Shown here piece after piece: positions 44,982 through 54,061 of a stretch of 64,000 bases of DNA. This DNA is from Streptomyces niphimycinicus. Lineage in GTDB: Bacteria; Actinomycetota; Actinomycetes; Streptomycetales; Streptomycetaceae. The notes under the pieces were generated by a model. That model was not told where the DNA came from and made no database searches. It saw nothing but the letters and a program-made list of their open reading frames with translations. Position 1 is the first letter of the stretch. Every line of letters starts with the position of its first letter. The stretch spans positions 1 through 64,000 of the forward strand of contig NZ_JAHLEM010000017.1 of assembly GCF_018883605.1 (NCBI RefSeq), written 5' to 3'. Both the position numbers and the translations under genes were made by a program.

Positions 44982-46400
44982 ATGAGAACCAGAAGAAACG
45001 TCACTGCACTGCTGGCCACGGTGGTGGCGCTCTCCATGCCGGTCGGCTGCTCCGGAGACTCCGCCCAGACCCATGTGCCGGGCGGCACCGCGGGCCCGCG
45101 CCATGACAGGGACGGTCCTCAGAGGGGTCCGGGTGGGCCGAACCACCCTGACAAGGCCCCGAAGGCACTACGGCTCATCGGCGATGGATCGACCTCCGAC
45201 ACCGGCCCCCAGCCCCATCAGCCGAAGGCCGAGCGGCTTGAACCGGGTGAGAGACCACCGCAGTTCGTCGTCTTCTCCTGGGACGGCGCCGGGCAGGACA
45301 AACAGAAGCTGTTCTCCCACTTCCGCGCGGTCGGCAGGAAGTACGGCGCGACGATGACGTACTTCCTCAGCGGTGTGTACCTGCTGCCCGCGGAGAAGCG
45401 GTACCTCTACGATCCGCCCAGACATCGGCGCGGCGCCTCGTCCATCGGCTTCAACGACGTCAAGGGCATCAAGGCCACGGTGGAGCAGCTCCGCGGCGCC
45501 TGGCTGGACGGCAATGAGATCGGCACCCACTTCAACGGCCACTTCTGCGGAGGCAAGCGCGGCGTCGGCACCTGGTCGGCGCGGCAGTGGACCAGCGAGA
45601 TCCAGCAGGCCGAGTCGTTCGGCGAGAACTGGAAGACCAACTCCGGCCTGGAGCACGAGAAACCGCTCCCCTTCGACTACGGCGAGGAGCTCATCGGCGG
45701 CCGTGCGCCCTGTCTGGAGGGGCAGCAGAAGCTGATCCGGGCAGTCGCGAAGCTGGGGTGGCGCTATGACGCGAGCTCCCCCGGCGGGTTGCAGATCTGG
45801 CCCCGCAAGATCCATGGCATCTGGGACTTCCCGCTCCAGCAGATCCCGGTACCCGGCCACTCGTTCGAGACGCTCTCCATGGGCTACAACTTCCTTGCCA
45901 ACAAGCCGCGTAAGAAGGAGGGCAAGCGGCCCAAGCGCTCCACCTGGGGCCGTCCGATGCGCGACGGCCTGCTCGCCGCCTTCGACCGGGCGTACGAGGG
46001 CAACCGGGCGCCGCTGTTCGTCGGCAACCACTTCGAGTCCTGGAACGGCGGAACGTATATGCGCGCCGTGGAGGACGTCATCAAGGAGGTCTGCCCGCGC
46101 AAGGGTGTGCGCTGCGTCTCCTTCAAGCAACTGGCCGACTGGCTGGACGCGCAGAGCCCCCGCGTCCTCGAGAAGCTGCGGGTCCTGGACGTCGGGAGGC
46201 GGCCGCCGGGCGGCTGGAAGAGCTACCTGGCCGCCGAACCGGGCGTATCCGGGAAGCAGGTTTCAGAGGGCAAGCACGTCTCCGAGGGTAAGCACATGGA
46301 TCAGCATGCGGGCGAGCGGAGGCGGACGTCCGACCGCGAATCCGCGCATGAACGGACGTCCGAGCACCACACGCATACGGCTAAGCGGGAGCGGGAGTAG
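44982..46400 (+). CDS. polysaccharide-deacetylase-like lipoprotein
   Basis: 472 residues from ATG 44982. A lipobox-type signal peptide (ALLATVVALSMPVGC) ends at Cys 23, so the protein is probably lipid-anchored outside the membrane. After a disordered linker, FVVFSWDGAGQDKQ resembles the first NodB motif with its metal Asp. GNEIGTHFNGHF gives the H-x3-H motif. The spacing and the W-R-Y-D-A-S-S late motif fit carbohydrate esterase 4-type folds, though the catalytic Asp pair is not perfect. The C-terminal 50 residues repeat VSEGKHVSEGKH and are charged. It converges on the CooC-like gene, with a 20-bp overlap. Confidence 0.8.
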   Translation: MRTRRNVTALLATVVALSMPVGCSGDSAQTHVPGGTAGPRHDRDGPQRGPGGPNHPDKAPKALRLIGDGSTSDTGPQPHQPKAERLEPGERPPQFVVFSWDGAGQDKQKLFSHFRAVGRKYGATMTYFLSGVYLLPAEKRYLYDPPRHRRGASSIGFNDVKGIKATVEQLRGAWLDGNEIGTHFNGHFCGGKRGVGTWSARQWTSEIQQAESFGENWKTNSGLEHEKPLPFDYGEELIGGRAPCLEGQQKLIRAVAKLGWRYDASSPGGLQIWPRKIHGIWDFPLQQIPVPGHSFETLSMGYNFLANKPRKKEGKRPKRSTWGRPMRDGLLAAFDRAYEGNRAPLFVGNHFESWNGGTYMRAVEDVIKEVCPRKGVRCVSFKQLADWLDAQSPRVLEKLRVLDVGRRPPGGWKSYLAAEPGVSGKQVSEGKHVSEGKHMDQHAGERRRTSDRESAHERTSEHHTHTAKRERE

Positions 46401-47385
46401 CCGCCGAGCCCTCCTCCGGCGCGAACTCCCGCAACGCGAAGGCGGGGTCGACCTGGGCGGCCAGATCGGCACCCGTCTTCGCGTTCCCCCAGCTCTGCGC
46501 GTTCTTCAGGTGGAAGTGCACCATCTGGCGGGTGTACCGCTGCCAGTCGCGCCGCTCGTACGAGGCGTCCACCGCGTCTCGAAGAGTCCGCAGCGCGTCG
46601 CGGTTCGCATCCTCGAGCTCCCCGAATCGGGGCGCACGGCCCTTCTCCATCGCCCGGACCCAGTCGGAGTGGCCGAACGCGACCAGGAGGTCATCGCCCA
46701 CCTCCGCACGGAGGAAGTCCAGGTCGTCCGGGCCCTGCACCTTGTTGCCGACCACCCGGAGCGCCACATCGAAGTCGCGGGCGTACTCCTTGTACTGGCG
46801 GTAGACGGAGACGCCCTTACGTGTGGGCTCGGCCACCAGGAACGTCATGTCGAAGCGGGTGAAGAGGCCGGAGGCGAAGGAGTCGCTGCCCGCCGTCATA
46901 TCGACGACGATGAACTCGCCTGGCCCGTCGACGAGATGGTTCAGGCACAGCTCGATCGCGCCGACCTTGGAGTGGTAGCAGGCGACGCCGAGATCGGATT
47001 CGGTGAAGGGGCCGGTCGCCATCAGCCGCACCGCCCCGTCGTCGAGCCGCAGGGTGCGGGCGCATGCCTGGTAGACGGGGTTGTCCTCGCCGATCCGCAG
47101 CAGCCGTGACCCCTCGCCCGGCGGGGTGGTCTTGATCATGGTCTCGGCGGAGGCGATCCGGGGGTTCGTGCCGCGCAAGTAGTCCTTGATCAGCGGGAGA
47201 TGGGCGCCCATGGCGGGCAGTGCGTCGGCCTCCGCCTCATCGAGTCCGAGCGCCACGCCCAGATGCTGGTTGATATCGGCGTCGACGGCGACGACAGGGG
47301 CGTGGGCGGTGGCGAGATGGCGGATGAACAGCGAGGACAGCGTGGTCTTGCCGCTTCCACCCTTGCCTACGAAAGCGATCTTCAT
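46381..47385 (-). CDS. CooC/MinD-like P-loop ATPase
   Basis: 334 residues from ATG 47385; a GTG two codons earlier is possible. KIAFVGKGGSGKTTLSSLFIRHLA is the deviant Walker A of the CooC group, followed by VVAVDADINQHLGVALG and FIVVDMTAGSDSFASG. Relatives insert metal ions or act in cell division, but the target is unknown here. The stop region overlaps the converging deacetylase gene by 20 bp, so the two transcripts are antisense at their ends. Confidence 0.85.
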   Translation of the reverse strand: MKIAFVGKGGSGKTTLSSLFIRHLATAHAPVVAVDADINQHLGVALGLDEAEADALPAMGAHLPLIKDYLRGTNPRIASAETMIKTTPPGEGSRLLRIGEDNPVYQACARTLRLDDGAVRLMATGPFTESDLGVACYHSKVGAIELCLNHLVDGPGEFIVVDMTAGSDSFASGLFTRFDMTFLVAEPTRKGVSVYRQYKEYARDFDVALRVVGNKVQGPDDLDFLRAEVGDDLLVAFGHSDWVRAMEKGRAPRFGELEDANRDALRTLRDAVDASYERRDWQRYTRQMVHFHLKNAQSWGNAKTGADLAAQVDPAFALREFAPEEGSAATPAPA

Positions 47386-47487
47386 GTTCACCTAGCGTAG
47401 GTGAGTGATCGCGGACCATGCGGGATTTACGTGAAGAACACCACTCCAACGAGGGGTGCCGGGTGTGGTGTGCGTAGTGTCGTACTC

Positions 47488-48315
47488 ATGAGTACGTCAG
47501 CAGATCCGCTCGCCGCCCTGGCCGCGCTGCCCGGTGTGGCCGAGTCCGTGAACGCCGTACGGAACGCTGTGGACCGGGTCTACGGACACCGGGTGATGCG
47601 CCGCCGGAGCAATGAGGTCACCTCCGAGGCGGCGTTGCGCGGGGCGCGGGGCTCCGCCGCGCTGGCCGGTGCGGACTGGGCGCTGGAAGAGGTGCGCCGC
47701 CGCACCGACTTCGGGGCCGAGGGCGAGCCGCGCACGGTGGGCGCGGCGCTGCGGCTGACCGCCGAGGCGGGGCAGTTGCTGAGCATCTGGCGTCAGTCGC
47801 CGCTGCGCGTTCTGGCCCGGCTGCATCTGGTCGCGGCGGGCGGGGCGGAGGGCGACGAGGGGGTCGGACGCCCCCGGCAGTCGGGTGAGCCGGTGGACGA
47901 GCCGCTGATCGGATCCGATCTGCCGCTGCCGGACGCGGCGGAGGTGGCGGGGCGGCTCGATGGGCTGGCCCGGCTGCTGCTTGCGGGCAGCGAGGCTCCG
48001 GCGCTGGTGACGGCGGCGGTGGTGCATGGCGAACTGCTCGCCCTGCGGCCCTTTGTCTCCCGCAATGGTCTGGTGGCGCGCGCGGCCGAACGGATCGTGC
48101 TGGTCGGCAGCGGTCTCGATCCGAAGTCGATCTGCCCGGCCGAGGTGGGGTACGCGGAGCTGGGTGTGGCGCCGTATATGGCAGCGCTGGAGGGCTATGC
48201 GTCCGGAACGCCGGAGGGTATCGCGGTGTGGATCGCACACTGCGGACGGGCGGTTGAGCTCGGAGTGCGGGAGTCCACGGCGGTCTGCGAGGCCCTGCAA
48301 CGCGGGGCGGCCTGA
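47488..48315 (+). CDS. Fic-like protein with degenerate catalytic motif
   Basis: 275 residues from ATG 47488. An N-terminal helical region (RRRSNEVTSEAALRGARGSAALAGADW) resembles the segment before Fic domains. LLALRPFVSRNGLVARAAERIVL aligns with the Fic core H-P-F-x-x-G-N-G-R-x-x-R, but the catalytic His is replaced by Arg and the G and R positions also differ. It should therefore not transfer AMP. It could be an allosteric or binding version of the fold. Conserved in Streptomyces next to the CooC-like ATPase and often labelled oxidoreductase, which the sequence does not support. A hairpin terminator follows. Confidence 0.75.
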   Translation: MSTSADPLAALAALPGVAESVNAVRNAVDRVYGHRVMRRRSNEVTSEAALRGARGSAALAGADWALEEVRRRTDFGAEGEPRTVGAALRLTAEAGQLLSIWRQSPLRVLARLHLVAAGGAEGDEGVGRPRQSGEPVDEPLIGSDLPLPDAAEVAGRLDGLARLLLAGSEAPALVTAAVVHGELLALRPFVSRNGLVARAAERIVLVGSGLDPKSICPAEVGYAELGVAPYMAALEGYASGTPEGIAVWIAHCGRAVELGVRESTAVCEALQRGAA

Positions 48316-48330
48316 CGCCTGACGAGAGTT

Positions 48331-48356
48331 GCGGCGGTACCCGAGGGCACCGCCGC
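48331..48356 (+). terminator. terminator after Fic-like gene
   Basis: GCGGCGGT and ACCGCCGC give an 8-bp stem. An inner CCC/GGG pair can extend it to 11 bp with one mismatch. It starts 16 bp after the stop codon. Confidence 0.65.
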
Positions 48357-48613
48357 TGGCACAGCTACCGGGTTACCATGCGTGCAATCTCATTCGCCCA
48401 TCAGGTCGGGAACTTATGCCCGTCACCTGGTGCGGCTGGCCCGTAATCGACGGGTCGACGTCGCGTGGGTGCTCAGCATCTGTGCTCGGTCCGTGGGGCC
48501 TTGGCGTCTGAGGGTTTCCTCCCGGATACCCCTGGTCTCGCGGGCCGTCGATTCCTTTGTACTCCTGCGAGAGGCCAAGCGGAACCCCTCACCGCAGATC
48601 TTTGCTATTACCC

Positions 48614-49450
48614 CTAAACGCGGGCATAAAGGGCGCGACGCCGATTGGTGTACCACACCAGCCCGGCGGTGGCGGCGGCCGCGCCGACGGCCGCCGCCAC
48701 GGCGAGCACCGGGCGCGGTGGCATGGAGAGTGAGGGCCTGCGCTGCTTCAGCCGGACCGGGCGGTTGAAGGAGAGCACCGGCCAGCCGCGGGCCGCGGCC
48801 TCGCGCCGCAGCGCCCGGTCCGGGTTGACGGCGAAGGGGTGGCCGACCGACTCCAGCATCGGGAGATCGGTCGCCGAATCGCTGTAGGCGTAACAGCGTG
48901 ACAAGTCGTAGCCTTCCGACTCCGCCAACTCGGCGATCGCCTCCGCCTTGGTCGGGCCATAGGCGTAGTACTCCACCTCTCCGGTGAAGGCTCCGTCCTC
49001 GACGACCATGCGGGTGGCCACCACGCGGTCCGCGCCCAGCAGCTCGCCGATCGGCTCGACCACCTCCGCCCCGGAGGTGCTGACGATCACCACATCGCGG
49101 CCGGCGATGTGGTGCTCCTCGATGAGCGAGGCGGCCTCGTCGTAGATGATGGGGTCGATCAGATCGTGCAAGGTCTCGGCGACGATCTCCTTCACCTGTT
49201 GGACATTCCATCCGCGGCACAACGCCGAGAGGTACGCCCGCATCCGCTCCATCTGGTCGTGATCGGCGCCGCCGGCGAGGAAGACGAACTGCGCATAGGC
49301 AGTACGCAGTACAGCGCGGCGGTTGATCAGACCACCCTGGTAGAAGGACTTGCTGAAGGTGAACGCGCTTGACTTCGCAATGACCGTCTTGTCCAGGTCA
49401 AAGAAGGCGGCTGTCCGGGGCAAGGAGTGGTTTTCCACGACGCCGAGCAT
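48614..49450 (-). CDS. HAD-superfamily (subfamily IB) phosphatase with C-terminal membrane helix
   Basis: 278 residues from ATG 49450 (MLGVVENHSLPRTAAFFDLD); the open frame continues to 49525. The first motif FDLDKTVIA has the nucleophilic Asp; VIVSTSGAEVVEP is motif II and CYAYSDSATDLPMLESVG is motif IV. One hydrophobic helix near the C-terminus (PVLAVAAAVGAAAATAGLVWY) and a basic end could tether it. S. coelicolor's counterpart was described as morphological-differentiation-associated, as I recall. A phosphoserine- or phospholipid-type substrate is possible. It is divergent from ssd. Confidence 0.88.
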   Translation of the reverse strand: MLGVVENHSLPRTAAFFDLDKTVIAKSSAFTFSKSFYQGGLINRRAVLRTAYAQFVFLAGGADHDQMERMRAYLSALCRGWNVQQVKEIVAETLHDLIDPIIYDEAASLIEEHHIAGRDVVIVSTSGAEVVEPIGELLGADRVVATRMVVEDGAFTGEVEYYAYGPTKAEAIAELAESEGYDLSRCYAYSDSATDLPMLESVGHPFAVNPDRALRREAAARGWPVLSFNRPVRLKQRRPSLSMPPRPVLAVAAAVGAAAATAGLVWYTNRRRALYARV

Positions 49451-49481
49451 AGGGCCCACCATTCGGCGTAAGCTCAGGCGC

Positions 49482-49547
49482 GTGGGTTTGCCTGAGAAGG
49501 CTCTCGGGTACACCATGGAAGTCACGGATCGTTCGCGACCGTGCTAA
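49482..49547 (+). CDS. possible 21-aa peptide upstream of ssd
   Basis: GTG 49482 to TAA 49547, reading MGLPEKALGYTMEVTDRSRP plus Cys. It has an in-frame stop, a short spacing from the HAD start (32 bp, divergent) and is followed by two consecutive GC-rich hairpins. No known family. It could be a leader peptide or chance. Confidence 0.25.
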   Translation: MGLPEKALGYTMEVTDRSRPC

Positions 49548-49584
49548 CCCGGCCCGACTCCTCCCCCCCCGAGTCGGCCGTGGG

Positions 49585-49619
49585 GACGACCCCCGCTCTC
49601 CCCCCCGGCGGGGGTCGTC
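49585..49619 (+). terminator. GC-rich hairpin in the HAD-ssd gap
   Basis: GACGACCCCCGC and its complement form a 12-bp stem with an 11-base loop. A second smaller hairpin (CCGACTC...GAGTCGG) lies at 49554-49577. They stand in the 452-bp gap between divergent genes, so they may end a short transcript or mark a leader. Confidence 0.45.
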
Positions 49620-49781
49620 GCATGTCCGGACGCATTTTCGGCGTTCTCACGAGATCTTGCTCCCCTCCCTCGGGCCCGCGTGGCCCGCCTCTCCATAGCC
49701 TGAGCGGTAACCGTACGTAATCGCTAGGCTGCTCTCCGGAAGTCACTGCTTTAGGTGACTGGGATATTCACAAGTGATGAG

Positions 49782-49790
49782 TTGTCCACA
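49782..49790 (+). promoter_or_regulatory. DnaA-box sequence TTGTCCACA upstream of ssd
   Basis: An exact match to the Streptomyces DnaA box consensus as I remember it. It lies about 110 bp upstream of the ssd start. A single 9-mer occurs by chance roughly every 260 kb per strand if bases were even, so two near one locus deserve note. Confidence 0.35.
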
Positions 49791-49902
49791 GTTTTGGACC
49801 AAGATCCCCAAGATTTTCTGGATCGCAGCACGGTGATTCTCCGCGGTGCTCGCACTCGCTGTTCGCGGGAGTGAGAGCGCGTAACGGATATGGGAGGGGA
49901 TC

Positions 49903-51012
49903 GTGACTGCATCCATCACACCGGAACGCCCTTCGGCGGCCGAAGGACAACGGGGCAGACCGCTCATCGTCACCGAGGACGAGGAGCTTCTCGACGATCT
50001 GCTGCGGCTGTGCGCGGCGGCCGGGGCCGAACCGGAAGTGGCCCATGGCGCGCTCACTCGCCGGGGCAGTTGGGAGGCCGCACCGCTGATTCTGGTCGGC
50101 GACGACTCGGCCGCCCGGCTGTGCGACCGGGCCCGCAGAGAAGGGGTGTTGCTCATCGGGCGGGATCTGGACGACCACGGCATCTGGCGGCGGGCGGTGG
50201 CGCTCGGCGCGGACAACGTGGCGTTCCTGCCCGATGCCGAGACCTGGCTGGTGGACCGGATCGCCGATGTCGCCGAGGGCGTGGGCCGGCAGGCCCTGAC
50301 CATCGGGGTCATCGGCGGCCGCGGCGGCGCGGGAGCCTCCACCCTCGCCTGCGCCCTGGCGGTCACCGCGGCCCGCTCCGGCCGGCGCACCATGCTGATC
50401 GACGGCGATCCGCTGGGCGGCGGGCTCGATGTGCTGCTCGGCGGCGAGGGCGCGCAGGGGCTGAGATGGCCCGCCTTCGCCGAGTCGCGGGGCCGGGTCG
50501 CCGGAAGCGCTCTGGAGGAGTCGCTGCCCGAGCTGCACTCGCTGCGGGTGCTGAGCTGGGACCGCGGCGATTCGGTCGTCATCCCGCCCTCCGCGATGCG
50601 GGCGGTGCTGGCCGCGGCCAGGCGGCGCGGCGGGGTCGTGGTGGTGGATCTGCCGCGCCGCGTCGACGATGCGGCGGCCGAGGCCCTGGCCCAGATCGAC
50701 CTCGGGCTGCTGGTCGTCCCGGCGGAGCTGCGCGCGGTCGCGGCCGCCCACCGGGTGGCGTCCACGGTGGGCATGGTGCTGCGGGACCTGCGCGCGGTGG
50801 TGCGGGGCCCGTGCGGGCCGGAGCTCGGCGACGAGGAGATCGCGGGGCTGCTCGGGCTGCCGCTGGCCGGTGAGCTGCCACCGGAGCCCGGTCTGGCGGA
50901 CGCCTTCGAGGGCGGGGAGCCCCCGGGCGGCAGCCCCCGCGGACCGCTCGGCCGGTTCTGCGCCGAGTTCTGGGCGCGTGCCCTCGCCGACGGGGGAGGT
51001 GTCACCGCATGA
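49903..51012 (+). CDS. ssd: septum-site-determining protein Ssd (CpaE/MinD-like)
   Basis: 369 residues from GTG 49903, with GGAGGGGA 8 bases upstream. An N-terminal receiver-like region precedes a ParA/MinD-type ATPase domain. The deviant Walker A reads GGRGGAGASTLACALA: the usual signature Lys and catalytic Lys of K-G-G-x-G-K-T are replaced (R, A). The rest of the fold is present: MLIDGDPLGGGLDVLLG and VVVVDLPRRVDD. Ssd influences septation in actinobacteria and, as in Caulobacter CpaE, heads a pilus operon. It is coupled to tadA by ATGA. Confidence 0.92.
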   Translation: MTASITPERPSAAEGQRGRPLIVTEDEELLDDLLRLCAAAGAEPEVAHGALTRRGSWEAAPLILVGDDSAARLCDRARREGVLLIGRDLDDHGIWRRAVALGADNVAFLPDAETWLVDRIADVAEGVGRQALTIGVIGGRGGAGASTLACALAVTAARSGRRTMLIDGDPLGGGLDVLLGGEGAQGLRWPAFAESRGRVAGSALEESLPELHSLRVLSWDRGDSVVIPPSAMRAVLAAARRRGGVVVVDLPRRVDDAAAEALAQIDLGLLVVPAELRAVAAAHRVASTVGMVLRDLRAVVRGPCGPELGDEEIAGLLGLPLAGELPPEPGLADAFEGGEPPGGSPRGPLGRFCAEFWARALADGGGVTA

Positions 51013-52175
51013 GCGTCGTATCGCCGGATCTGCTGGACGCGGTGCGGCTGCGGCTCGCCGGGAGCGGCGCGGAGCCCACGCCCGCCCGGGTGGCGGCGGC
51101 CCTGCGCGAGGAGGGGCGGCTGCTCGGCGACACCGAGGTGCTCGGGGTGGTGGAGGCGCTGCGCTCGGAGCTGGTCGGCACCGGGCCCCTGGAGCCACTG
51201 CTGGCCGCCCCCGATGTCACGGACGTTCTGGTCACCGCGCCCGACGAGGTGTGGATGGACCGGGGTTCGGGGCTGGAGCGCACGGCCGTCACCTTCGTGG
51301 ACGCGGCCGCCGTGCGCAGGCTCGCGCAGCGGCTCGCCGCCGTGGCCGGACGGCGGCTGGACGACGCCCGGCCGTGGGTGGACGCCCGGCTGCCGGATGG
51401 GACCCGGCTGCATGCGGTGCTCCCCCCGGTCGCGGTCGGCTCGACCTGCCTGTCGCTGCGAGTGGTGCGCCCACGGGCGTTCTCCCTCGCGGAGCTGGAG
51501 GCGGCCGGGACGGTTCCGCCGGGCGGCGCGCACCTGCTGCGGGTCATGCTGGACGCCCGGCTGTCCTACCTGATCAGCGGCGGCACCGGCTCGGGCAAGA
51601 CGACGTTGCTGAGCACCCTGCTGGGGCTGGTCGGCCCGCAGGAGCGGATCGTCCTCGCCGAGGACTCGGCCGAGCTGCGGCCCGACCACCCGCATGTGGT
51701 CCGGCTGGAGACCCGCCCTGCCAACCAGGAGGGCCGGGGCCAGGTCACCCTGCGGGATCTGGTGCGGCAGGCGCTGCGGATGCGCCCCGACCGGCTGGTG
51801 GTCGGGGAGGTGAGAGGCGCCGAGGTCACCGATCTGCTGGGGGCGTTGAACACCGGCCATGAGGGCGGTTGCGGCACCGTCCATGCCAATACGGCGGCCG
51901 ACGTACCCGCGCGGCTGGAGGCGCTCGGTTCGACCGCGGGTCTGGACCGGGCCGCGCTGCACAGCCAGTTGGCGGCGGCGCTGTCGGTCCTGGTCCATCT
52001 GGTGCGGGACCGCGGCGGGCGGCGCAGGATCGCCGAGCTGCATGTGCTGGACCGGGACCGGGCGGGCTTCGTCACGACCGTCCCCGCGGCCCTCTGGAGC
52101 CCGGAGGGCTTCGAACGGGCGGCGGGCTGGCAGCGGCTCGAGCGGCTGTGCGCACGGGGCGGAGGCGCGGCATGA
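51009..52175 (+). CDS. TadA/CpaF-type secretion ATPase
   Basis: 388 residues from ATG 51009. Walker [17 protein letters not shown], Walker [16 protein letters not shown] and the His box [15 protein letters not shown] are all intact. It drives assembly of a Tad-type (Flp) pilus. It overlaps both neighbours by 4 bases. The N-terminal 100 residues match CpaF. This is the energising gene of the operon ssd-tadA-tadB-tadC-pilin-like. Confidence 0.93.
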   Translation: MSVVSPDLLDAVRLRLAGSGAEPTPARVAAALREEGRLLGDTEVLGVVEALRSELVGTGPLEPLLAAPDVTDVLVTAPDEVWMDRGSGLERTAVTFVDAAAVRRLAQRLAAVAGRRLDDARPWVDARLPDGTRLHAVLPPVAVGSTCLSLRVVRPRAFSLAELEAAGTVPPGGAHLLRVMLDARLSYLISGGTGSGKTTLLSTLLGLVGPQERIVLAEDSAELRPDHPHVVRLETRPANQEGRGQVTLRDLVRQALRMRPDRLVVGEVRGAEVTDLLGALNTGHEGGCGTVHANTAADVPARLEALGSTAGLDRAALHSQLAAALSVLVHLVRDRGGRRRIAELHVLDRDRAGFVTTVPAALWSPEGFERAAGWQRLERLCARGGGAA

Positions 52176-53098
52176 CGGGCGCGGGAGCGGACCAGGGCGC
52201 GCTGACGCTGTGCGCCGCGATGCTGTGCGCGGGGGCGGCCGTATGGCTGCTCGCCGGGCGGGACCGGGAGCTGCGCCGGGTAAGGCTGCTGTTCGCGGAC
52301 GGCGGACCCGTCGAGCCGGCGGGACCCGACCCGGTGCGGCGGCTGTCCGAGACGGCCGCCTGGCTACGGGAGCGCTGGCGGGTCGGTTACGGCGGGCGGA
52401 TGGGGCGTGAGTTGCTGTGTCTGCCGGTCGGATGTGTGATCGCGCTGCTGGGTGCGTCGGTTCTGCCGCTGCTCGGGGCGGTGGTGGCCACTCCGTTCGT
52501 CGGCCGGTGGCTGCGGTCCCGGCGGCGCGAGCGGGACCGCGTGCGGCGCGCCGCCGGGGTGATCGACCTCTGTGCCACCGTGGCGGGCGAGCTGCGGGCC
52601 GGGCGGCATCCCGGCGAGGCGCTGCTGGCGGTGGACCCGGGGCACCTGAGGGAGCGTTGGGGGCTGGTGACGGCCGCGGCGCGGTTCGGCGGTGAAGTGC
52701 CGGACGCGCTGCGGAGGGTGGCCCGGCTGCCGGGTGCCGAGGGGCTGACCGGGGTCGCGGCCTGCTGGCAGGTGGCGGTCGACGAGGGAGCGGGGCTGGC
52801 GGCGGGGCTCGACCGGGTGGCGGCGGCGCTGCGCGCCGAGCGGGACCAGCGGGACGGCCTGGACGCCAAGCTGGCGGGGGCCAAGGCCACCGCCGTCGCA
52901 CTGGCGGTGCTGCCCGTCGTCGGGCTGGTGCTGGGCGGTCTGCTGGGCTCCAATCCACTGCATGAGCTGCTGCACACCCCGGCCGGGCTGAGCTGCCTCC
53001 TGGTGGGCGGCCTGCTGGAGTGGGCGGGCCTGGTGTGGACCGGCCGGATGGTGCGGGCGGCGCGTGAGCCGGGGCGGCCGGTGGCCGATGAGCGCTGA
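52172..53098 (+). CDS. TadB-like type II secretion system F protein
   Basis: 308 residues from ATG 52172, overlapping tadA by ATGA. Hydrophobic segments at the N-terminus, residues 90-115, and C-terminal pair ([36 protein letters not shown]) surround a helical cytosolic domain with [17 protein letters not shown], a GspF-type motif. It is the inner-membrane platform partner of TadC. Confidence 0.88.
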   Translation: MTGAGADQGALTLCAAMLCAGAAVWLLAGRDRELRRVRLLFADGGPVEPAGPDPVRRLSETAAWLRERWRVGYGGRMGRELLCLPVGCVIALLGASVLPLLGAVVATPFVGRWLRSRRRERDRVRRAAGVIDLCATVAGELRAGRHPGEALLAVDPGHLRERWGLVTAAARFGGEVPDALRRVARLPGAEGLTGVAACWQVAVDEGAGLAAGLDRVAAALRAERDQRDGLDAKLAGAKATAVALAVLPVVGLVLGGLLGSNPLHELLHTPAGLSCLLVGGLLEWAGLVWTGRMVRAAREPGRPVADER

Positions 53099-53906
53099 AG
53101 TTGTCCACAGCCTGGGGATTTCGCTGTCCGTCTTGGCGGCGGTCCTGTGCACGGCGATGGCGATGGTCGAGGCCCATCGGGAGCGAGGCGCACGACGACG
53201 GTTGGCGGCGTTGCTTCCGGGCGCGAAGGACCGGCGGCCGAGGCGGGCCCGGGCGTGGCGGCGCCGGCGCGCCGGAGCCACTGGGGGCGCGCTGCCCTTC
53301 TGGGCCGCGCCGTGCGGCGCTGTGACGATCGCCGTCGTCCTCGTCGGAGGGCCGCCGGGGTGGGTGCTGGGGCTCGCTGTGGCCTGCGTCCTCTGGCGGT
53401 GGCAGCGGCACCGCCAGAGGACGGCCGGGCGCTCCGGTCGTGACCGGCACATCGAGGCCCTCGCCGCGCGCCAGATCCCGCTGGCCGCCGATCTGCTGAC
53501 CGCCTGCCTCGCGGCTGGAGCGGGCCCGCGGAAAGCGGCGGAGGCGGTGGGAGGTTCGCTAGGTGGCCCGGTTGGCGAGCGGCTTGCCCAGACCGCGGCG
53601 GAGCTGCGGCTGGGAGGCGAACCCGCCCACGCCTGGGGGCGTATCGGGGCTCTGCCCGGAGCGCAGGGGCTGGCGCGTGCCCTGGAACGCGCCGGGACAA
53701 CGGGCGCTCCGGCGGTGGAGCCGGTGTCCCGGCTGGCGGCCGAATACCGGGCCGAGCAGGGGCGGGCGGCGATGAAACGGGCCGACCGCACCGGCGTGCT
53801 GGTCAACGCACCGCTCGCGGGCTGCTTCCTCCCCGCGTTCCTGCTGGTCGGCCTGGCCCCGGTGATGATCGGGCTGGCCCGCGGCCTGATGGGCCACGGC
53901 CCCTGA
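53088..53906 (+). CDS. TadC-like type II secretion system F protein
   Basis: 272 residues from ATG 53088, overlapping the tadB end by 11 bp in another frame. A first hydrophobic helix (SVLAAVLCTAMAMVEA), a middle pair (PFWAAPCGAVTIAVVLVG; VLGLAVACVLWRW) and a C-terminal one (PLAGCFLPAFLLVGLAPVM) surround a domain with AADLLTACLAAGAGPRKAAEAV. The basic loop after residue 30 is R-rich. A DnaA-box sequence lies inside the first codons. Confidence 0.86.
   Translation: MSAEVVHSLGISLSVLAAVLCTAMAMVEAHRERGARRRLAALLPGAKDRRPRRARAWRRRRAGATGGALPFWAAPCGAVTIAVVLVGGPPGWVLGLAVACVLWRWQRHRQRTAGRSGRDRHIEALAARQIPLAADLLTACLAAGAGPRKAAEAVGGSLGGPVGERLAQTAAELRLGGEPAHAWGRIGALPGAQGLARALERAGTTGAPAVEPVSRLAAEYRAEQGRAAMKRADRTGVLVNAPLAGCFLPAFLLVGLAPVMIGLARGLMGHGP
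53101..53109 (+). promoter_or_regulatory. DnaA-box sequence TTGTCCACA in tadC
   Basis: A second exact copy of the same 9-mer, within the first codons of tadC (coding for V-H-S). It may be a coincidence of codon choice. Confidence 0.25.
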
Positions 53907-53924
53907 ACCCCGGCCAGACCACCA

Positions 53925-53969
53925 ACCACACCAGCAACAACCACACCAGCAACAACCACACCAGAACCA
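53925..53969 (+). repeat. 15-bp tandem repeat x3 after tadC
   Basis: Three copies of AACCACACCAGCAAC (the last with two changes). It lies in the 155-bp gap before the pilin-like gene, which is locally C/A-rich and low in G. No hairpin. Confidence 0.75.
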
Positions 53970-54061
53970 ATGACACCGCACGAGCGACAGCGGCACGACA
54001 ACAGCACGACGAACGACGAACCGCGGTCAGTGACACCGCGGGCAGGGCAAGGGGGACCGAC

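Noticed and set aside
48382-48768. 128-codon plus-strand frame overlapping the HAD phosphatase end
   Set aside because: Its second half is antisense to the phosphatase gene and the start has no ribosome site.
49743-53450. 1235-codon frame opposite ssd-tadA-tadB
   Set aside because: Composition is nearly all P, R, A, S and H, typical of the antisense of high-GC genes; the plus-strand genes have clear motifs.
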